A stretch of 64,000 bases of DNA, taken from NCBI RefSeq assembly GCF_901482695.1, contig NZ_LR590484.1, positions 1,054,001-1,118,000 on the forward strand. The letters are read 5' to 3'. The stretch is from Sphingobacterium thalpophilum. Its GTDB lineage: Bacteria; Bacteroidota; Bacteroidia; Sphingobacteriales; Sphingobacteriaceae. The position numbers and the translations under genes are program-made. Positions 54,576-63,338 of the stretch are shown one piece after another (positions within the stretch are counted from its first letter, which is position 1; every line of letters begins with the position of its first letter). A model generated the notes under the pieces. The model saw only the letters and a program-made list of their open reading frames with translations, did not search any database and was not told where the DNA came from.

Positions 54576-55637
54576 TACTATTTTTTGCAGCAGCGCTATA
54601 TACAGGTCTATCCCCTCTTTAATCTCATCAATATAAATAAACTCATCCGCCATATGGGATCTTGCACTGTCTCCGGGGCCAAGCTTCAACGAAGGCACGG
54701 GAATAAGCGCCTGATCGCTCATTGTTGGTGAGCCATATAGTTTCCTGCCGAACGACAGTCCGGACTGCACGATGGGATGCTGTTCTGGTATGGAGGAAGA
54801 TTTTAGCCGGGTGGACCTCGCAGTTACTTCAGAAGCAACATGAGATTTTATGATTTCCAGTGTTTCTTCATTAGAATAAGCGTCAGTCGTCCTCACGTCC
54901 ACGACAAAACTACAGGTAGCAGGCACTACATTATGCTGCGAACCAGCCTGAATGACAGTCACTGACATTTTAATCGGGCCCAATGTCGGCGATGTCTTCT
55001 CGAAGGTATAGTCCTTAAACCATTGGATATCTTTGATCGCTTTGTAAATAGCGTTGTCACCTTCGTCACGGGCAGCATGTCCTGCCGTTCCCCTAGCTAC
55101 GCAGTCCAATACTATGAGCCCTTTTTCCGCAATAGCCAAGTGCATTAACGTCGGCTCACCCACGATGGCAAAATCGATAGGGCCGATATCCGCAAGCACA
55201 GACTCTATACCATCTCTACCTGAAATTTCCTCCTCTGCACTTGCCACGAAACAGAAATTATACTTTAGGTCAGCATGTTCATAGAAGTACCTAAAAGCTG
55301 CGATTAGCGACACTAAACAGCCTCCAGCATCATTACTACCCAAGCCATACAGTTTGCCGTCCTCTTCTGTCGCCGCCAGTGGGTCGCGCGTATATCCTGT
55401 ATTCGCTTTTACTGTGTCATGGTGTGAATTAAGTAGAATGGTTGGCTTATTTATATCGTAATGTGCATTGTATGCCCAGACATTATTGCCTTTCCTAAAA
55501 GTTCTGATACCGCGCTCATTAAAAAACTCCACAAGCAAGTTTGCCGTTAAGGTTTCTTCCCTGCTCAAGGACGGCAAGCTGATTAACCTTTTCAATAATG
55601 CTAGGCTATCACGAAATAAGCCATCCTTATCCCTCAT
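54573..55637 (-). CDS. argE: M20 deacylase of arginine synthesis (ArgE/DapE family)
   Basis: Removes the N-acyl group from acylcitrulline or acylornithine. 354 aa. Zinc ligands are expected in LLNSHHDTVKA (near 70), GLGSNDAGG (bridging Asp, near 102) and the EEEISGRDG block (near 135). A dimerisation insert of about 110 residues and a terminal SDQALIPV/SHMADEFI region follow. In succinyl-type Bacteroidota this enzyme acts on N-succinylcitrulline. It overlaps proC by 11 bp and is last in the argD-F'-B-proC-E operon. Confidence 0.88.
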   Translation of the reverse strand: MRDKDGLFRDSLALLKRLISLPSLSREETLTANLLVEFFNERGIRTFRKGNNVWAYNAHYDINKPTILLNSHHDTVKANTGYTRDPLAATEEDGKLYGLGSNDAGGCLVSLIAAFRYFYEHADLKYNFCFVASAEEEISGRDGIESVLADIGPIDFAIVGEPTLMHLAIAEKGLIVLDCVARGTAGHAARDEGDNAIYKAIKDIQWFKDYTFEKTSPTLGPIKMSVTVIQAGSQHNVVPATCSFVVDVRTTDAYSNEETLEIIKSHVASEVTARSTRLKSSSIPEQHPIVQSGLSFGRKLYGSPTMSDQALIPVPSLKLGPGDSARSHMADEFIYIDEIKEGIDLYIALLQKIV

Positions 55638-56433
55638 TATATAACCCTCCTGCTTTATCTGCAGACAATTTTATACCCTTAATAAATGCAGAACTAAACC
55701 CATTATGTTCCATTTCATTCAGGCCGGCAATCGTACATCCTTTTGGAGAGGTCACCTTATCAATCTCTCTCTCGGGATGAGCATTTGTATGCAGCAAGAG
55801 ATCTGCAGCACCTTTGGCGGTCTGAACAGCCATTTTCAGTGCGTCATGTGCATGAAAGCCTATTTCAACCCCACCCTGGGATGCTGCACGTATAGCACGC
55901 AGAAAAAATGCAATCCCACAGGCGCAGAGCGCTGTCGCCGAGGTCATCAGGTCCTCGTTGATGATCACAACCGATCCGACCGTCTCAAACATTTTCTCTA
56001 CTTGCTCTAAACTTTCTGTTGAAGCACTATCGCTGGCGATACAGGTCATCGACTGGGCGATGGCAATCGCCGTGTTCGGCATAGCACGTATGACAGTCGC
56101 GTCCTCCCCCAATTCAGCCTTCAGGTCAGCACAGGACACACCAGAGGCAATAGATACGAAAATCTGTCTTCCCTTGTCGACGACAGGAGATACCTCCATC
56201 AACACCTTTTTGAGTTGCTGTGGTAGAATAGCGAATACAACAATATCAGCACTTTTTACAGCAGCTTTATTGTCATTGCTTACGATAAATCCTTGACTCG
56301 CCTCCTCAGCTAAAGCGTTTAAATTTCTTCGCGTCAGTGTAATATCAGAAGCTTGTGCAAATTGACTCTTTACAAGCCCCTTGGCCAGTGAAAGACCAAT
56401 ATTTCCGCTGCCAATGATGGTGACCTTTTTCAT
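55627..56433 (-). CDS. proC: Pyrroline-5-carboxylate reductase
   Basis: Last step of proline synthesis from pyrroline-5-carboxylate. 268 aa with IIGSGNIGLSLAKGLV at residues 5-20 (NADPH loop), RAMPNTAIAIAQSMT near 117 and a C-terminal helical dimer region with SPKGCTIAGLNEMEHNG near 235 (family block [ST]PGGTTxxGL; here SPKGCTIAGL). It sits inside the arginine operon, which is usual in Bacteroidota and couples proline output to the glutamate/ornithine pool. Confidence 0.93.
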   Translation of the reverse strand: MKKVTIIGSGNIGLSLAKGLVKSQFAQASDITLTRRNLNALAEEASQGFIVSNDNKAAVKSADIVVFAILPQQLKKVLMEVSPVVDKGRQIFVSIASGVSCADLKAELGEDATVIRAMPNTAIAIAQSMTCIASDSASTESLEQVEKMFETVGSVVIINEDLMTSATALCACGIAFFLRAIRAASQGGVEIGFHAHDALKMAVQTAKGAADLLLHTNAHPEREIDKVTSPKGCTIAGLNEMEHNGFSSAFIKGIKLSADKAGGLYNEG

Positions 56434-56460
56434 AGTATTCGGTTTAGGTTAGATTACATA

Positions 56461-57258
56461 TTATTTTAATGTCAAACAGGTACCAAACTGCCCTTGTTGA
56501 AACAAGTGTAGGTTGTTGGCGTTGCCAATATACACTTCCTGTACGCCTTTGTTTATAGCGTTAAATGCATTTTGTAATTTTGGGATCATGCCTTCGTTTA
56601 CCACGCCTGATTCCTTTAAATATTCAAACTCCTCGGATTTGATTGCCGGTATTACGGAGTTTTCGTCCGTAATGTCCCGGAGCACGCCATTTTTCTCAAA
56701 GCAGTAGACTAGCGATGTTTCATAAAGTGAAGCCAATGAAACTGCCAGCGAAGACGCGATCGTGTCTGCATTTGTATTCAGCAATTGACCCAGACCATTA
56801 TGTGTTATCGCCGAGAATACAGGAACAAATCCGGCTTCCAAAAATTTCTTGATCGCCAGTGTATTGACAGAATCATGCAATAAATCTCCGACAAAGCCGT
56901 AGTCAATATCTTTAACTGGTCGCTTTATCGCCTTGATAACGTCGCCATCGGCGCCAGAAAGGCCCACTGCGTCGCATTTTAATTTTTGCAGTTTAGCTAC
57001 AATCGTCTTATTTGTCAAGCCTGCATACACCATAGTTACCACGCGTAACATATCCTCGTCGGTCACTCTTCGCCCCTCGACCATTTGCGCTTGTATACCC
57101 AATTCGTTCGCTAAGCGGGTAGCGATCTTACCGCCACCATGCACCAAAATTTTTTTCCCTGATAATGCGGAGAATTTTTCCAGGAAGGAATCCAGCTGAC
57201 TTTCATCATCTATAACATTTCCGCCGATTTTTATAATATTTAATACACTATTTGCCAT
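56461..57258 (-). CDS. argB: N-acylglutamate kinase
   Basis: ATP-dependent phosphorylation of N-acetyl- or N-succinylglutamate. 265 aa of the amino-acid kinase fold: IKIGGNVIDDE near 9, LVHGGGKIATRLANELG near 38, RVTDEDMLRVVTMVYAG near 63, VGLSGADGDVIKA near 95, LNTNADTIASSLAVSL near 155. It is the third gene of the operon, 27 bp before proC. The N-terminal arginine-binding helix of feedback-inhibited forms is not obvious. Confidence 0.96.
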   Translation of the reverse strand: MANSVLNIIKIGGNVIDDESQLDSFLEKFSALSGKKILVHGGGKIATRLANELGIQAQMVEGRRVTDEDMLRVVTMVYAGLTNKTIVAKLQKLKCDAVGLSGADGDVIKAIKRPVKDIDYGFVGDLLHDSVNTLAIKKFLEAGFVPVFSAITHNGLGQLLNTNADTIASSLAVSLASLYETSLVYCFEKNGVLRDITDENSVIPAIKSEEFEYLKESGVVNEGMIPKLQNAFNAINKGVQEVYIGNANNLHLFQQGQFGTCLTLK

Positions 57259-57310
57259 TACGCAACTTTTCCCTATAAAATAGTTTTTCCAATAATCAAA
57301 AGGTTAGGAT

Positions 57311-58273
57311 TTATCCTAGCTCTTCCAGCATACGTTTTAAGACAACCTGAGCCGCCCAGACACGATTGCTCGCTTCTTTAATAACCAGTGAATTTGGCCC
57401 ATCCAAAATCTCCGATGACAGCTCAAGATCCCGTCGTACAGGCAGACAATGCATGACTTTAGCACTGTTTGTCACGGCTAACTTTTCATTGTCCATCATC
57501 CAGTCTTCATCCACCGTATACACTTCGCCATACTCCTCATAAGACGACCAATTTTTCACATAGACAAAATCGGCCCCCTTTAGACTTTCATTCAGATTAG
57601 TTGATATGGTCGCTCCTTTAGTAAAGTCGTCGCTCAGTTCGTAGCCCATGGGCTGTGCGATTGTAAAGTCCACCAATCCTTCTTCCTGAGCTTTGCACAT
57701 CCATTCAGCAAATGAGTTTGGCACAGCTTGAGGTAAGGCTTTCACATGCGGTGCCCACGCCAATACGACCTTTGGTCTGGCCACATTCTTATGCTCAGTA
57801 ATCGTGATCATATCCGTCAGACTCTGCAGTGGGTGGCGCGTGGCGCTCTCAAGGGAAACGACAGGCACGCCGCAATACTTAATGAATTTATTAAACAGAT
57901 CTTCACTATAGTCTTCTTCGCGATCTTTTAGCTTTGGAAAGGAACGCAATCCAAGAATATCACAGTACTCTCCCATTACTGCTGCTGCTTCACGAATATG
58001 CTCCACTGTACTGCCATTCATAACAATACCGTCCTGAGTCTCCAAAGCCCAACCGTCTTTGTCCATATTCATCACCATCACATTCATACCCAGATTCATC
58101 GCCGCTTTTTGCGTACTCAAACGCGTACGCAAACTAGGATTTAAAAACACCAGCCCCAGAGTCTTGTGCTTACCAAGCTCCTGAAAATCAAAAGGTGATG
58201 ACTTTAACGCCAAGGCTTCTTGCACAACATCCGCTACGCTGTCAACGTCCTTAACAGAGAAAAACTTTTTCAT
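57311..58273 (-). CDS. argF': N-acylornithine carbamoyltransferase, succinyl-type
   Basis: Carbamoylates N-acylornithine to N-acylcitrulline, in place of the classical OTCase. Start ATG 58273 (MKKFFSVKD), 320 aa. The carbamoyl-phosphate motif is SLRTRLSTQKAAMNLGMNV (residues 47-65, the S-x-R-T-R form) and HCLPVRR near 273. The specificity position corresponding to P90 of the B. fragilis N-succinylornithine enzyme and E92 of the Xanthomonas N-acetylornithine enzyme is V90 here (NGSTVEHIREA). Replacement of that Glu by Val is reported to switch the Xanthomonas enzyme to N-succinylornithine, so succinyl specificity is likely. Confidence 0.93.
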   Translation of the reverse strand: MKKFFSVKDVDSVADVVQEALALKSSPFDFQELGKHKTLGLVFLNPSLRTRLSTQKAAMNLGMNVMVMNMDKDGWALETQDGIVMNGSTVEHIREAAAVMGEYCDILGLRSFPKLKDREEDYSEDLFNKFIKYCGVPVVSLESATRHPLQSLTDMITITEHKNVARPKVVLAWAPHVKALPQAVPNSFAEWMCKAQEEGLVDFTIAQPMGYELSDDFTKGATISTNLNESLKGADFVYVKNWSSYEEYGEVYTVDEDWMMDNEKLAVTNSAKVMHCLPVRRDLELSSEILDGPNSLVIKEASNRVWAAQVVLKRMLEELG

Positions 58274-58398
58274 CAATGTAATTATCTATATGAGTGTCTT
58301 CTAAACAGCTAAGCTAGTTTCACTCCATTTATATTAATGTTAACCCATACCATTCGCCGCCCCATCTTAAATAACGGATACAGCAACATCATAGTATA

Positions 58399-59544
58399 TT
58401 ACAGTACTGTAACAGCCTTTAATTGCTGTTGTAGAGCCGACAGAAACTGATCGGCATGCTGTTTGGTGATATTCAATGCCGGTAGTAAGCGTATAACGTT
58501 CGGCTTGGCTTCACCAGTGAAAATGCGATCCTTTAATAGCAGGTCTTTTTTAACATGCGCCAAAGAAGCGGGCAATTCAATCCCAATCATCAGCCCTCGG
58601 CCACGGACCTCAACGATATCGTCAATTTTCTTCAGTTCATCGATAAGATATTGTCCAACCTGCAGTGCGTTCTCCATCAGGTTATCCTGCCTAATCACTT
58701 CCAGTACGGCCAATGCCGCAGCGCAGGCTAGGTGGTTACCGCCGAAAGTCGTACCCAGGCTACCATGAACAGCTTTAAATTTCGGAGATATACTTATTGC
58801 TCCGATGGGGAATCCATTGCCCATACCCTTCGCCATCGTATAAATATCGGCCTCCACCCCTGAATAGTCCTGTGCATAGAAAAGACCCGTCCGGCCATAA
58901 CCACATTGTACCTCATCCGCTATAAATACCGCATTATACTGATTACATAGCGAGCGGATCAATTGGAGAAATGGAATAGAAGCTTCCCTTATCCCGCCAA
59001 CACCCTGAATACTCTCAATAATCACAGCCGAGATCTCGTCGCCATAGGTGCCGAAAGCGTCCTGAAGAGCTTTTTCATCATTAAATGGCAGAAATATCAC
59101 ATTTTCAGTTTCATTAACAGGCGCCACTATATTCGGATTATCTGTAGCAGCTACGGCCAATGAGGTCCTTCCATGAAAGGATTTCGAAAAAGCGATCACC
59201 TTTCGTCTCTTATTATAGAAAGAAGCAAGTTTCAACGCATTTTCATTCGCTTCGGCTCCGGAGTTACAAAGAAATAAATCATAATCCATCTTGCCAGAAA
59301 CCTCTCCAAGTAATCGAGCCAGTTCACGCTGAATTGGAATCTCCACAGAGTTCGAGTAAAAGCCAATACGGTTCAACTGATCCGTGATACGCTTTACATA
59401 ATGTGGGTGGGTATGGCCGATTGAAATCACGGCATGCCCTCCATACAAGTCCAAATAAGCATTTCCTTCGGCATCCCACACCGTAGACCCACTAGCCTTA
59501 ACTATGTTAATGGGATTAATGGGATAAACATCAAATGGTTTCAT
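58399..59544 (-). CDS. argD: Acylornithine aminotransferase
   Basis: PLP-dependent transamination of N-acyl-glutamate semialdehyde to N-acylornithine. 381 aa. The PLP phosphate site FLCNSGAEANENALKLA lies near 94, the EVQCGYGRTGLFYA block near 212, and PLP lysine K239 in MAKGMGNGFPIGA. First gene of the argD-argF'-argB-proC-argE operon, with a TATATTTG -7 box 67 bp upstream. It could also use succinylornithine. Confidence 0.93.
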   Translation of the reverse strand: MKPFDVYPINPINIVKASGSTVWDAEGNAYLDLYGGHAVISIGHTHPHYVKRITDQLNRIGFYSNSVEIPIQRELARLLGEVSGKMDYDLFLCNSGAEANENALKLASFYNKRRKVIAFSKSFHGRTSLAVAATDNPNIVAPVNETENVIFLPFNDEKALQDAFGTYGDEISAVIIESIQGVGGIREASIPFLQLIRSLCNQYNAVFIADEVQCGYGRTGLFYAQDYSGVEADIYTMAKGMGNGFPIGAISISPKFKAVHGSLGTTFGGNHLACAAALAVLEVIRQDNLMENALQVGQYLIDELKKIDDIVEVRGRGLMIGIELPASLAHVKKDLLLKDRIFTGEAKPNVIRLLPALNITKQHADQFLSALQQQLKAVTVL

Positions 59545-59610
59545 CTTAATGAATTATAGATTGATAAACGAAATAGCTAGCATCAGAAAAGCGATCAGAT
59601 TTTAGCATTA

Positions 59611-59618
59611 CAAATATA
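59611..59618 (-). promoter_or_regulatory. argD operon -7 promoter box
   Basis: Plus CAAATATA reads TATATTTG on the minus strand, 67 bp before the argD start, predicting a leader of about 60 nt. Confidence 0.45.
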
Positions 59619-59640
59619 TCAGTTATAACGGTAGGATTGG

Positions 59641-59691
59641 CTATAAAATAAAAAAAGTCCCCTTAAAAAGGAGACTTTTTTTATTTTATAG
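59641..59691. terminator. Bidirectional terminator at the end of the alpha operon
   Basis: 19-bp perfect outer arms (59641-59659 and 59673-59691, CTATAAAATAAAAAAAGTC and its complement) enclose a further CCTT/AAGG stem. It separates the ribosomal operon from the arginine operon. Confidence 0.85.
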
Positions 59692-59704
59692 AACAGAGCA
59701 ACTA

Positions 59705-60214
59705 TTATTCTCCGTCAACTTTTTCTTCACCTTCAACCTCAGCTTTCACTTCAGCAGGAGCTTCCGTTTCAGCAGGCGCAGGAGCAGCAGCTTTTTTACC
59801 ACCACGGCGGCGAGTAGCTTTTTTCTCAGCAGCAGCAGCTTTTTTACCGTAGATTTCGTTGTAATCAACCAGCTCGATGAAAGCCATTTCCGCATTATCA
59901 CCTAAACGGTTTTCCATTTTGATGATACGCGTATAACCACCTGGACGGTTAGCTACTTTTTCAGATATTTCGCGGAATAAGATAGAAACTGCATCTTTAT
60001 CTTTCAAGTAAGCGAATACTGTACGACGAGAGTGAGTCGTATCGTTTTTAGATTTAGTAATCAAAGGCTCAACATAGGTACGTAACGCTTTAGCTTTAGC
60101 CAAAGTAGTAGTAATACGTTTGTGTTTGATCAATGACGTTGCCATGTTAGCCAACATTGCTTTTCTATGGCTATCCGTGCGGCCTAAGTGATTTACTTTT
60201 TTTCCGTGTCTCAT
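59705..60214 (-). CDS. rplQ: 50S ribosomal protein L17
   Basis: 169 aa: a standard L17 domain ([20 protein letters not shown] ... [22 protein letters not shown]) of about 120 residues, then a low-complexity Ala/Lys/Glu tail ([20 protein letters not shown]) that is common in Bacteroidota. Last gene of the alpha operon, 106 bp after rpoA, with a strong terminator downstream. Confidence 0.98.
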   Translation of the reverse strand: MRHGKKVNHLGRTDSHRKAMLANMATSLIKHKRITTTLAKAKALRTYVEPLITKSKNDTTHSRRTVFAYLKDKDAVSILFREISEKVANRPGGYTRIIKMENRLGDNAEMAFIELVDYNEIYGKKAAAAEKKATRRRGGKKAAAPAPAETEAPAEVKAEVEGEEKVDGE

Positions 60215-60320
60215 TTTGGATTTTATTATACTAATCGTACCGTTTTTGTATGTAAACTATGGAAATACTCCCATAGGATTGGCCAAAAGGAATTACGACT
60301 AGTGGTCGCTTAATAATTTA

Positions 60321-61313
60321 TTATTCTTCGTCTAATTTATATTTGGCTAAGTTCATTCCGAATGACAAACCTTTCGATTTTACCAATTCCTGAATTTCAC
60401 TTAACGATTTTTTACCGAAGTTTCTGAATTTCAGCATATCAGCTACGTCGTATGTTACCAACTCAGCCAATGTACGGATATCAGCAGCTTTCAAGCAGTT
60501 CAATGCACGAACTGAAAGATCAAGATCTACTAATTCTGTTTTCAAGATCTTACGCATATGTAAGATTTCCTCATCAACAACCTTAGTTTCCTCTTTCGTT
60601 TGAGACTCAAGAAGCATATTCTCGTCGGAGAATAAAATAAAGTGTTGAATCAAAATCTTAGCAGCCTCTTTCAAAGCCTCTTCGGGGTGAATTGAGCCAT
60701 CTGTAGAGATATCCAACAACAATTTCTCATAGTCGGTTTTTTGCTCTACACGGTAATTCTCAATGGTATATTTAACATTCTTAATCGGAGTAAAGATCGA
60801 ATCGATTGCGATAACACCAACTGGAGCATCGGCAACCTTGTTCTCATCTGCATTTACGTATCCACGACCTTTAGCAATACTCAATTCCAATTCAATTGTC
60901 ACTGAGTTATCCATATTACAGATTACTAAGTCTGGGTTTAAGACAGTAAAGTTATTAGAGAATTTTGTGATATCACCAGCTAAGAATTGTTCTTGACCAT
61001 TGATTACTACAAATACCTTTTCGCTGTCGCCAATCTCACCTGTTTTTTTGAAACGGATCTGTTTCAAGTTCAAGATAATTTCAGTTACGTCTTCAACAAC
61101 ACCTTTGATCGTTGAAAATTCGTGCGAAACGCCAGAAAACCTTATCGACGTAATTGCATATCCTTCTAACGAGGACAATAGAATACGGCGCAAAGCATTA
61201 CCAATGGTTACACCAAAACCAGGCTCCAATGGACGAAATTCAAACGTACCATCAAAATCCGTAGATTTTTGCATGATAACTTTATCCGGTCTTTGAAATG
61301 CTAAAATTGCCAT
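60321..61313 (-). CDS. rpoA: RNA polymerase alpha subunit
   Basis: Scaffold for RNA polymerase assembly and target of activators. 330 aa. The N-terminal dimerisation domain shows [20 protein letters not shown] near 25 and [14 protein letters not shown]; the C-terminal domain begins after a linker near 245 and contains [20 protein letters not shown] and [14 protein letters not shown], the DNA/UP-element surface. Second to last gene of the operon. Confidence 0.99.
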   Translation of the reverse strand: MAILAFQRPDKVIMQKSTDFDGTFEFRPLEPGFGVTIGNALRRILLSSLEGYAITSIRFSGVSHEFSTIKGVVEDVTEIILNLKQIRFKKTGEIGDSEKVFVVINGQEQFLAGDITKFSNNFTVLNPDLVICNMDNSVTIELELSIAKGRGYVNADENKVADAPVGVIAIDSIFTPIKNVKYTIENYRVEQKTDYEKLLLDISTDGSIHPEEALKEAAKILIQHFILFSDENMLLESQTKEETKVVDEEILHMRKILKTELVDLDLSVRALNCLKAADIRTLAELVTYDVADMLKFRNFGKKSLSEIQELVKSKGLSFGMNLAKYKLDEE

Positions 61314-61408
61314 TTATTTTCTTTTAATGTTTATTTGTAATAATAATTGTAATACAATAGAAGATGCATACCCCAAAAATTGGACTATGCATGCTTCTAT
61401 TTTATTTA

Positions 61409-62017
61409 TTATTTAGAGTATAACTCAACGATTAAGTTCTCTTTAATGTTTTCAGGAATATCAGCTCTTTCTGGATAGCTTAAGAAAGTACCTTTCAATT
61501 CTTTCGCATTCCACTCTAACCAAGAAAATTTATTTACAGTACGACCTGCAACTGAATTTGTGATGGCTTCAAGTGTTTGAGAACGTTCACGAACGGCTAC
61601 AACGTCACCTGGACGCAAGCTATATGATGGAATGTTAACAACTTCTCCGTTAACAGTAATGTGTTTATGAGATACTAACTGACGCGCAGCAGCACGAGTA
61701 GTAGCAATACCTAAGCGGTAAACTACGTTATCTAAGCGAGCTTCCAATAATTTTAGGAAGTTTTCACCTGTAATACCTTGTTTAGAGGCAGCTTTAACAA
61801 ATAAGTTAGAGAATTGACGCTCTAACACACCGTAAGTGTATTTTGCTTTTTGTTTTTCCAACAACTGAATAGCGTATTCAGATTGTTTACCTCTGCGTTT
61901 AGAAGCTCCGTGTTGTCCAGGAGGATAATTTTTCTTTTCTAACGCTTTATCTGGGCCGAAGATCGGCTCTCTAAATTTACGGGCAATTTTGGACTTAGGT
62001 CCTGTATATCTAGCCAT
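61409..62017 (-). CDS. rpsD: 30S ribosomal protein S4
   Basis: 202 aa, binds 16S rRNA early in assembly. [20 protein letters not shown] at the start, the S4 RNA-binding motif near residues 95-150 ([40 protein letters not shown]) and the usual C-terminus. The Cys-rich zinc site of some S4 proteins is absent (no Cys in the N-terminal 40 residues). Confidence 0.99.
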   Translation of the reverse strand: MARYTGPKSKIARKFREPIFGPDKALEKKNYPPGQHGASKRRGKQSEYAIQLLEKQKAKYTYGVLERQFSNLFVKAASKQGITGENFLKLLEARLDNVVYRLGIATTRAAARQLVSHKHITVNGEVVNIPSYSLRPGDVVAVRERSQTLEAITNSVAGRTVNKFSWLEWNAKELKGTFLSYPERADIPENIKENLIVELYSK

Positions 62018-62078
62018 TTTCTTTTACAATTAAAGTATCTATCAGCCTGTAGCCGACGAATCTTATCTTTAAAATTAA

Positions 62079-62468
62079 TTAAACTCTTCTGCGTTTTGGA
62101 GGACGACAACCGTTGTGAGGAAGTGGAGTGATGTCTTTAATAGTTGTCACATCAATTCCTACAGTCTGTAATGTTCTGATTGCAGATTCACGACCAGCAC
62201 CAGGTCCTTTAACAAACACTTCTACTTTGCGCAAACCCAAGTCATAAGCAACTTTTCCACAGTCTTGAGCAGCTTGACCAGCTGCGTACGGCGTGTTCTT
62301 TTTAGAACCACGGAAACCCATTTTACCAGCACTAGACCAAGAAATAGTTTGTCCTTGATTGTTAGTCAAAGTTACAATGATATTATTAAACGTTGCGTTA
62401 ATGTGAGCCTGACCTACAGGTTCAATAACAACGATACGCTTTTTTGCAGCTTTTTTAGTTTTAGCCAT
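62079..62468 (-). CDS. rpsK: 30S ribosomal protein S11
   Basis: 129 aa. [40 protein letters not shown] and [20 protein letters not shown] are the hallmark blocks, with the conserved basic end CRPPKRRRV. Between rpsM (10 bp) and rpsD (61 bp) in the alpha operon. Confidence 0.99.
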   Translation of the reverse strand: MAKTKKAAKKRIVVIEPVGQAHINATFNNIIVTLTNNQGQTISWSSAGKMGFRGSKKNTPYAAGQAAQDCGKVAYDLGLRKVEVFVKGPGAGRESAIRTLQTVGIDVTTIKDITPLPHNGCRPPKRRRV

Positions 62469-62478
62469 TTCTTATTTA

Positions 62479-62856
62479 TTATTTAGTAGCTTTTTTCTTG
62501 TTTGCAACTGTCTTACGTTTACCTTTACGAGTACGTGAGTTGTTTTTAGTACGCTGACCACGAACTGGTAAGTGTTTACGGTGACGTAGTCCACGGTAAC
62601 AGCCGATATCCATTAAACGTTTGATGTTTAATTGAATCTCCGAACGCAACGCACCTTCAACTTTCAATTCGTCATTAATGATGTTACGAATTGCTGACAA
62701 TTGTTCATCATTCCAATCTTGCACCTTCACATCTTCGCTGATACCAGCTTTTTCCAAGATATATTGAGCACTTGCACGACCGATACCAAAAATATAGGTA
62801 AGGCCGATCACACCTCTTTTGTTTTTAGGTAAATCAATACCTGCTATCCTTGCCAT
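62479..62856 (-). CDS. rpsM: 30S ribosomal protein S13
   Basis: 125 aa, head protein of the small subunit that contacts the P-site t[23 protein letters not shown] at the N-terminus, [20 protein letters not shown] near 85, followed by the Lys/Arg tail. It directly follows rpmJ. Confidence 0.99.
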   Translation of the reverse strand: MARIAGIDLPKNKRGVIGLTYIFGIGRASAQYILEKAGISEDVKVQDWNDEQLSAIRNIINDELKVEGALRSEIQLNIKRLMDIGCYRGLRHRKHLPVRGQRTKNNSRTRKGKRKTVANKKKATK

Positions 62857-62883
62857 ATAATATTAAGCTATTATTTTTAATGA

Positions 62884-63000
62884 TTAACCCTGACGTTGTT
62901 TAAACTTAGGGTTCTTTTTGTTAATTACAAAAACTTTACCTTTACGACGGATGATCTTACAGTCCGCGCTACGTTTTTTAATTGATGCTCTTACTTTCAT
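62884..63000 (-). CDS. rpmJ: 50S ribosomal protein L36
   Basis: 38 aa, beginning [19 protein letters not shown] and ending NPKFKQRQG, with stop TAA at 62884-62886 (minus). It is the short, zinc-type L36: Cys14 is visible, but of the four zinc ligands only this one is clear (KIIRRKGK replaces part of the second pair), so it is probably the C- form. It fits exactly between infA and rpmJ's usual neighbour rpsM. Confidence 0.97.
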   Translation of the reverse strand: MKVRASIKKRSADCKIIRRKGKVFVINKKNPKFKQRQG

Positions 63001-63045
63001 GATATTTATTTTTTCAAAAGCTTGCGCTAATTAAAGGCTTACCTA

Positions 63046-63264
63046 CTACTTATAGCGATAAGTGATCCTTCCTTTAGTCAAATCATAAGGAGACATTTCC
63101 AACTTAACTTTATCCCCGGGCAAAATCTTGATATAGTGCATACGCATTTTGCCTGAAATATGGGCAATGATTTCATGTCCATTTTCCAATTCTACCCTAA
63201 ACATAGCATTAGAAAGTGCCTCTCTAATTATACCGTCTTGTTCTATTGAGGCTTGTTTAGCCAT
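63046..63264 (-). CDS. infA: Translation initiation factor IF-1
   Basis: 72 aa OB-fold protein that occupies the ribosomal A site during initiation. [40 protein letters not shown] and [20 protein letters not shown] followed by [11 protein letters not shown] are fully conserved. Located between map and rpmJ as in many spc-alpha operons. Confidence 0.99.
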   Translation of the reverse strand: MAKQASIEQDGIIREALSNAMFRVELENGHEIIAHISGKMRMHYIKILPGDKVKLEMSPYDLTKGRITYRYK

Positions 63265-63338
63265 ATATTCTCGATTAAATTTAATTTAAAAGCCTGCGAA
63301 CAGGAGTGCAAAGATAAATAAAAATAATTGAAAACCAA

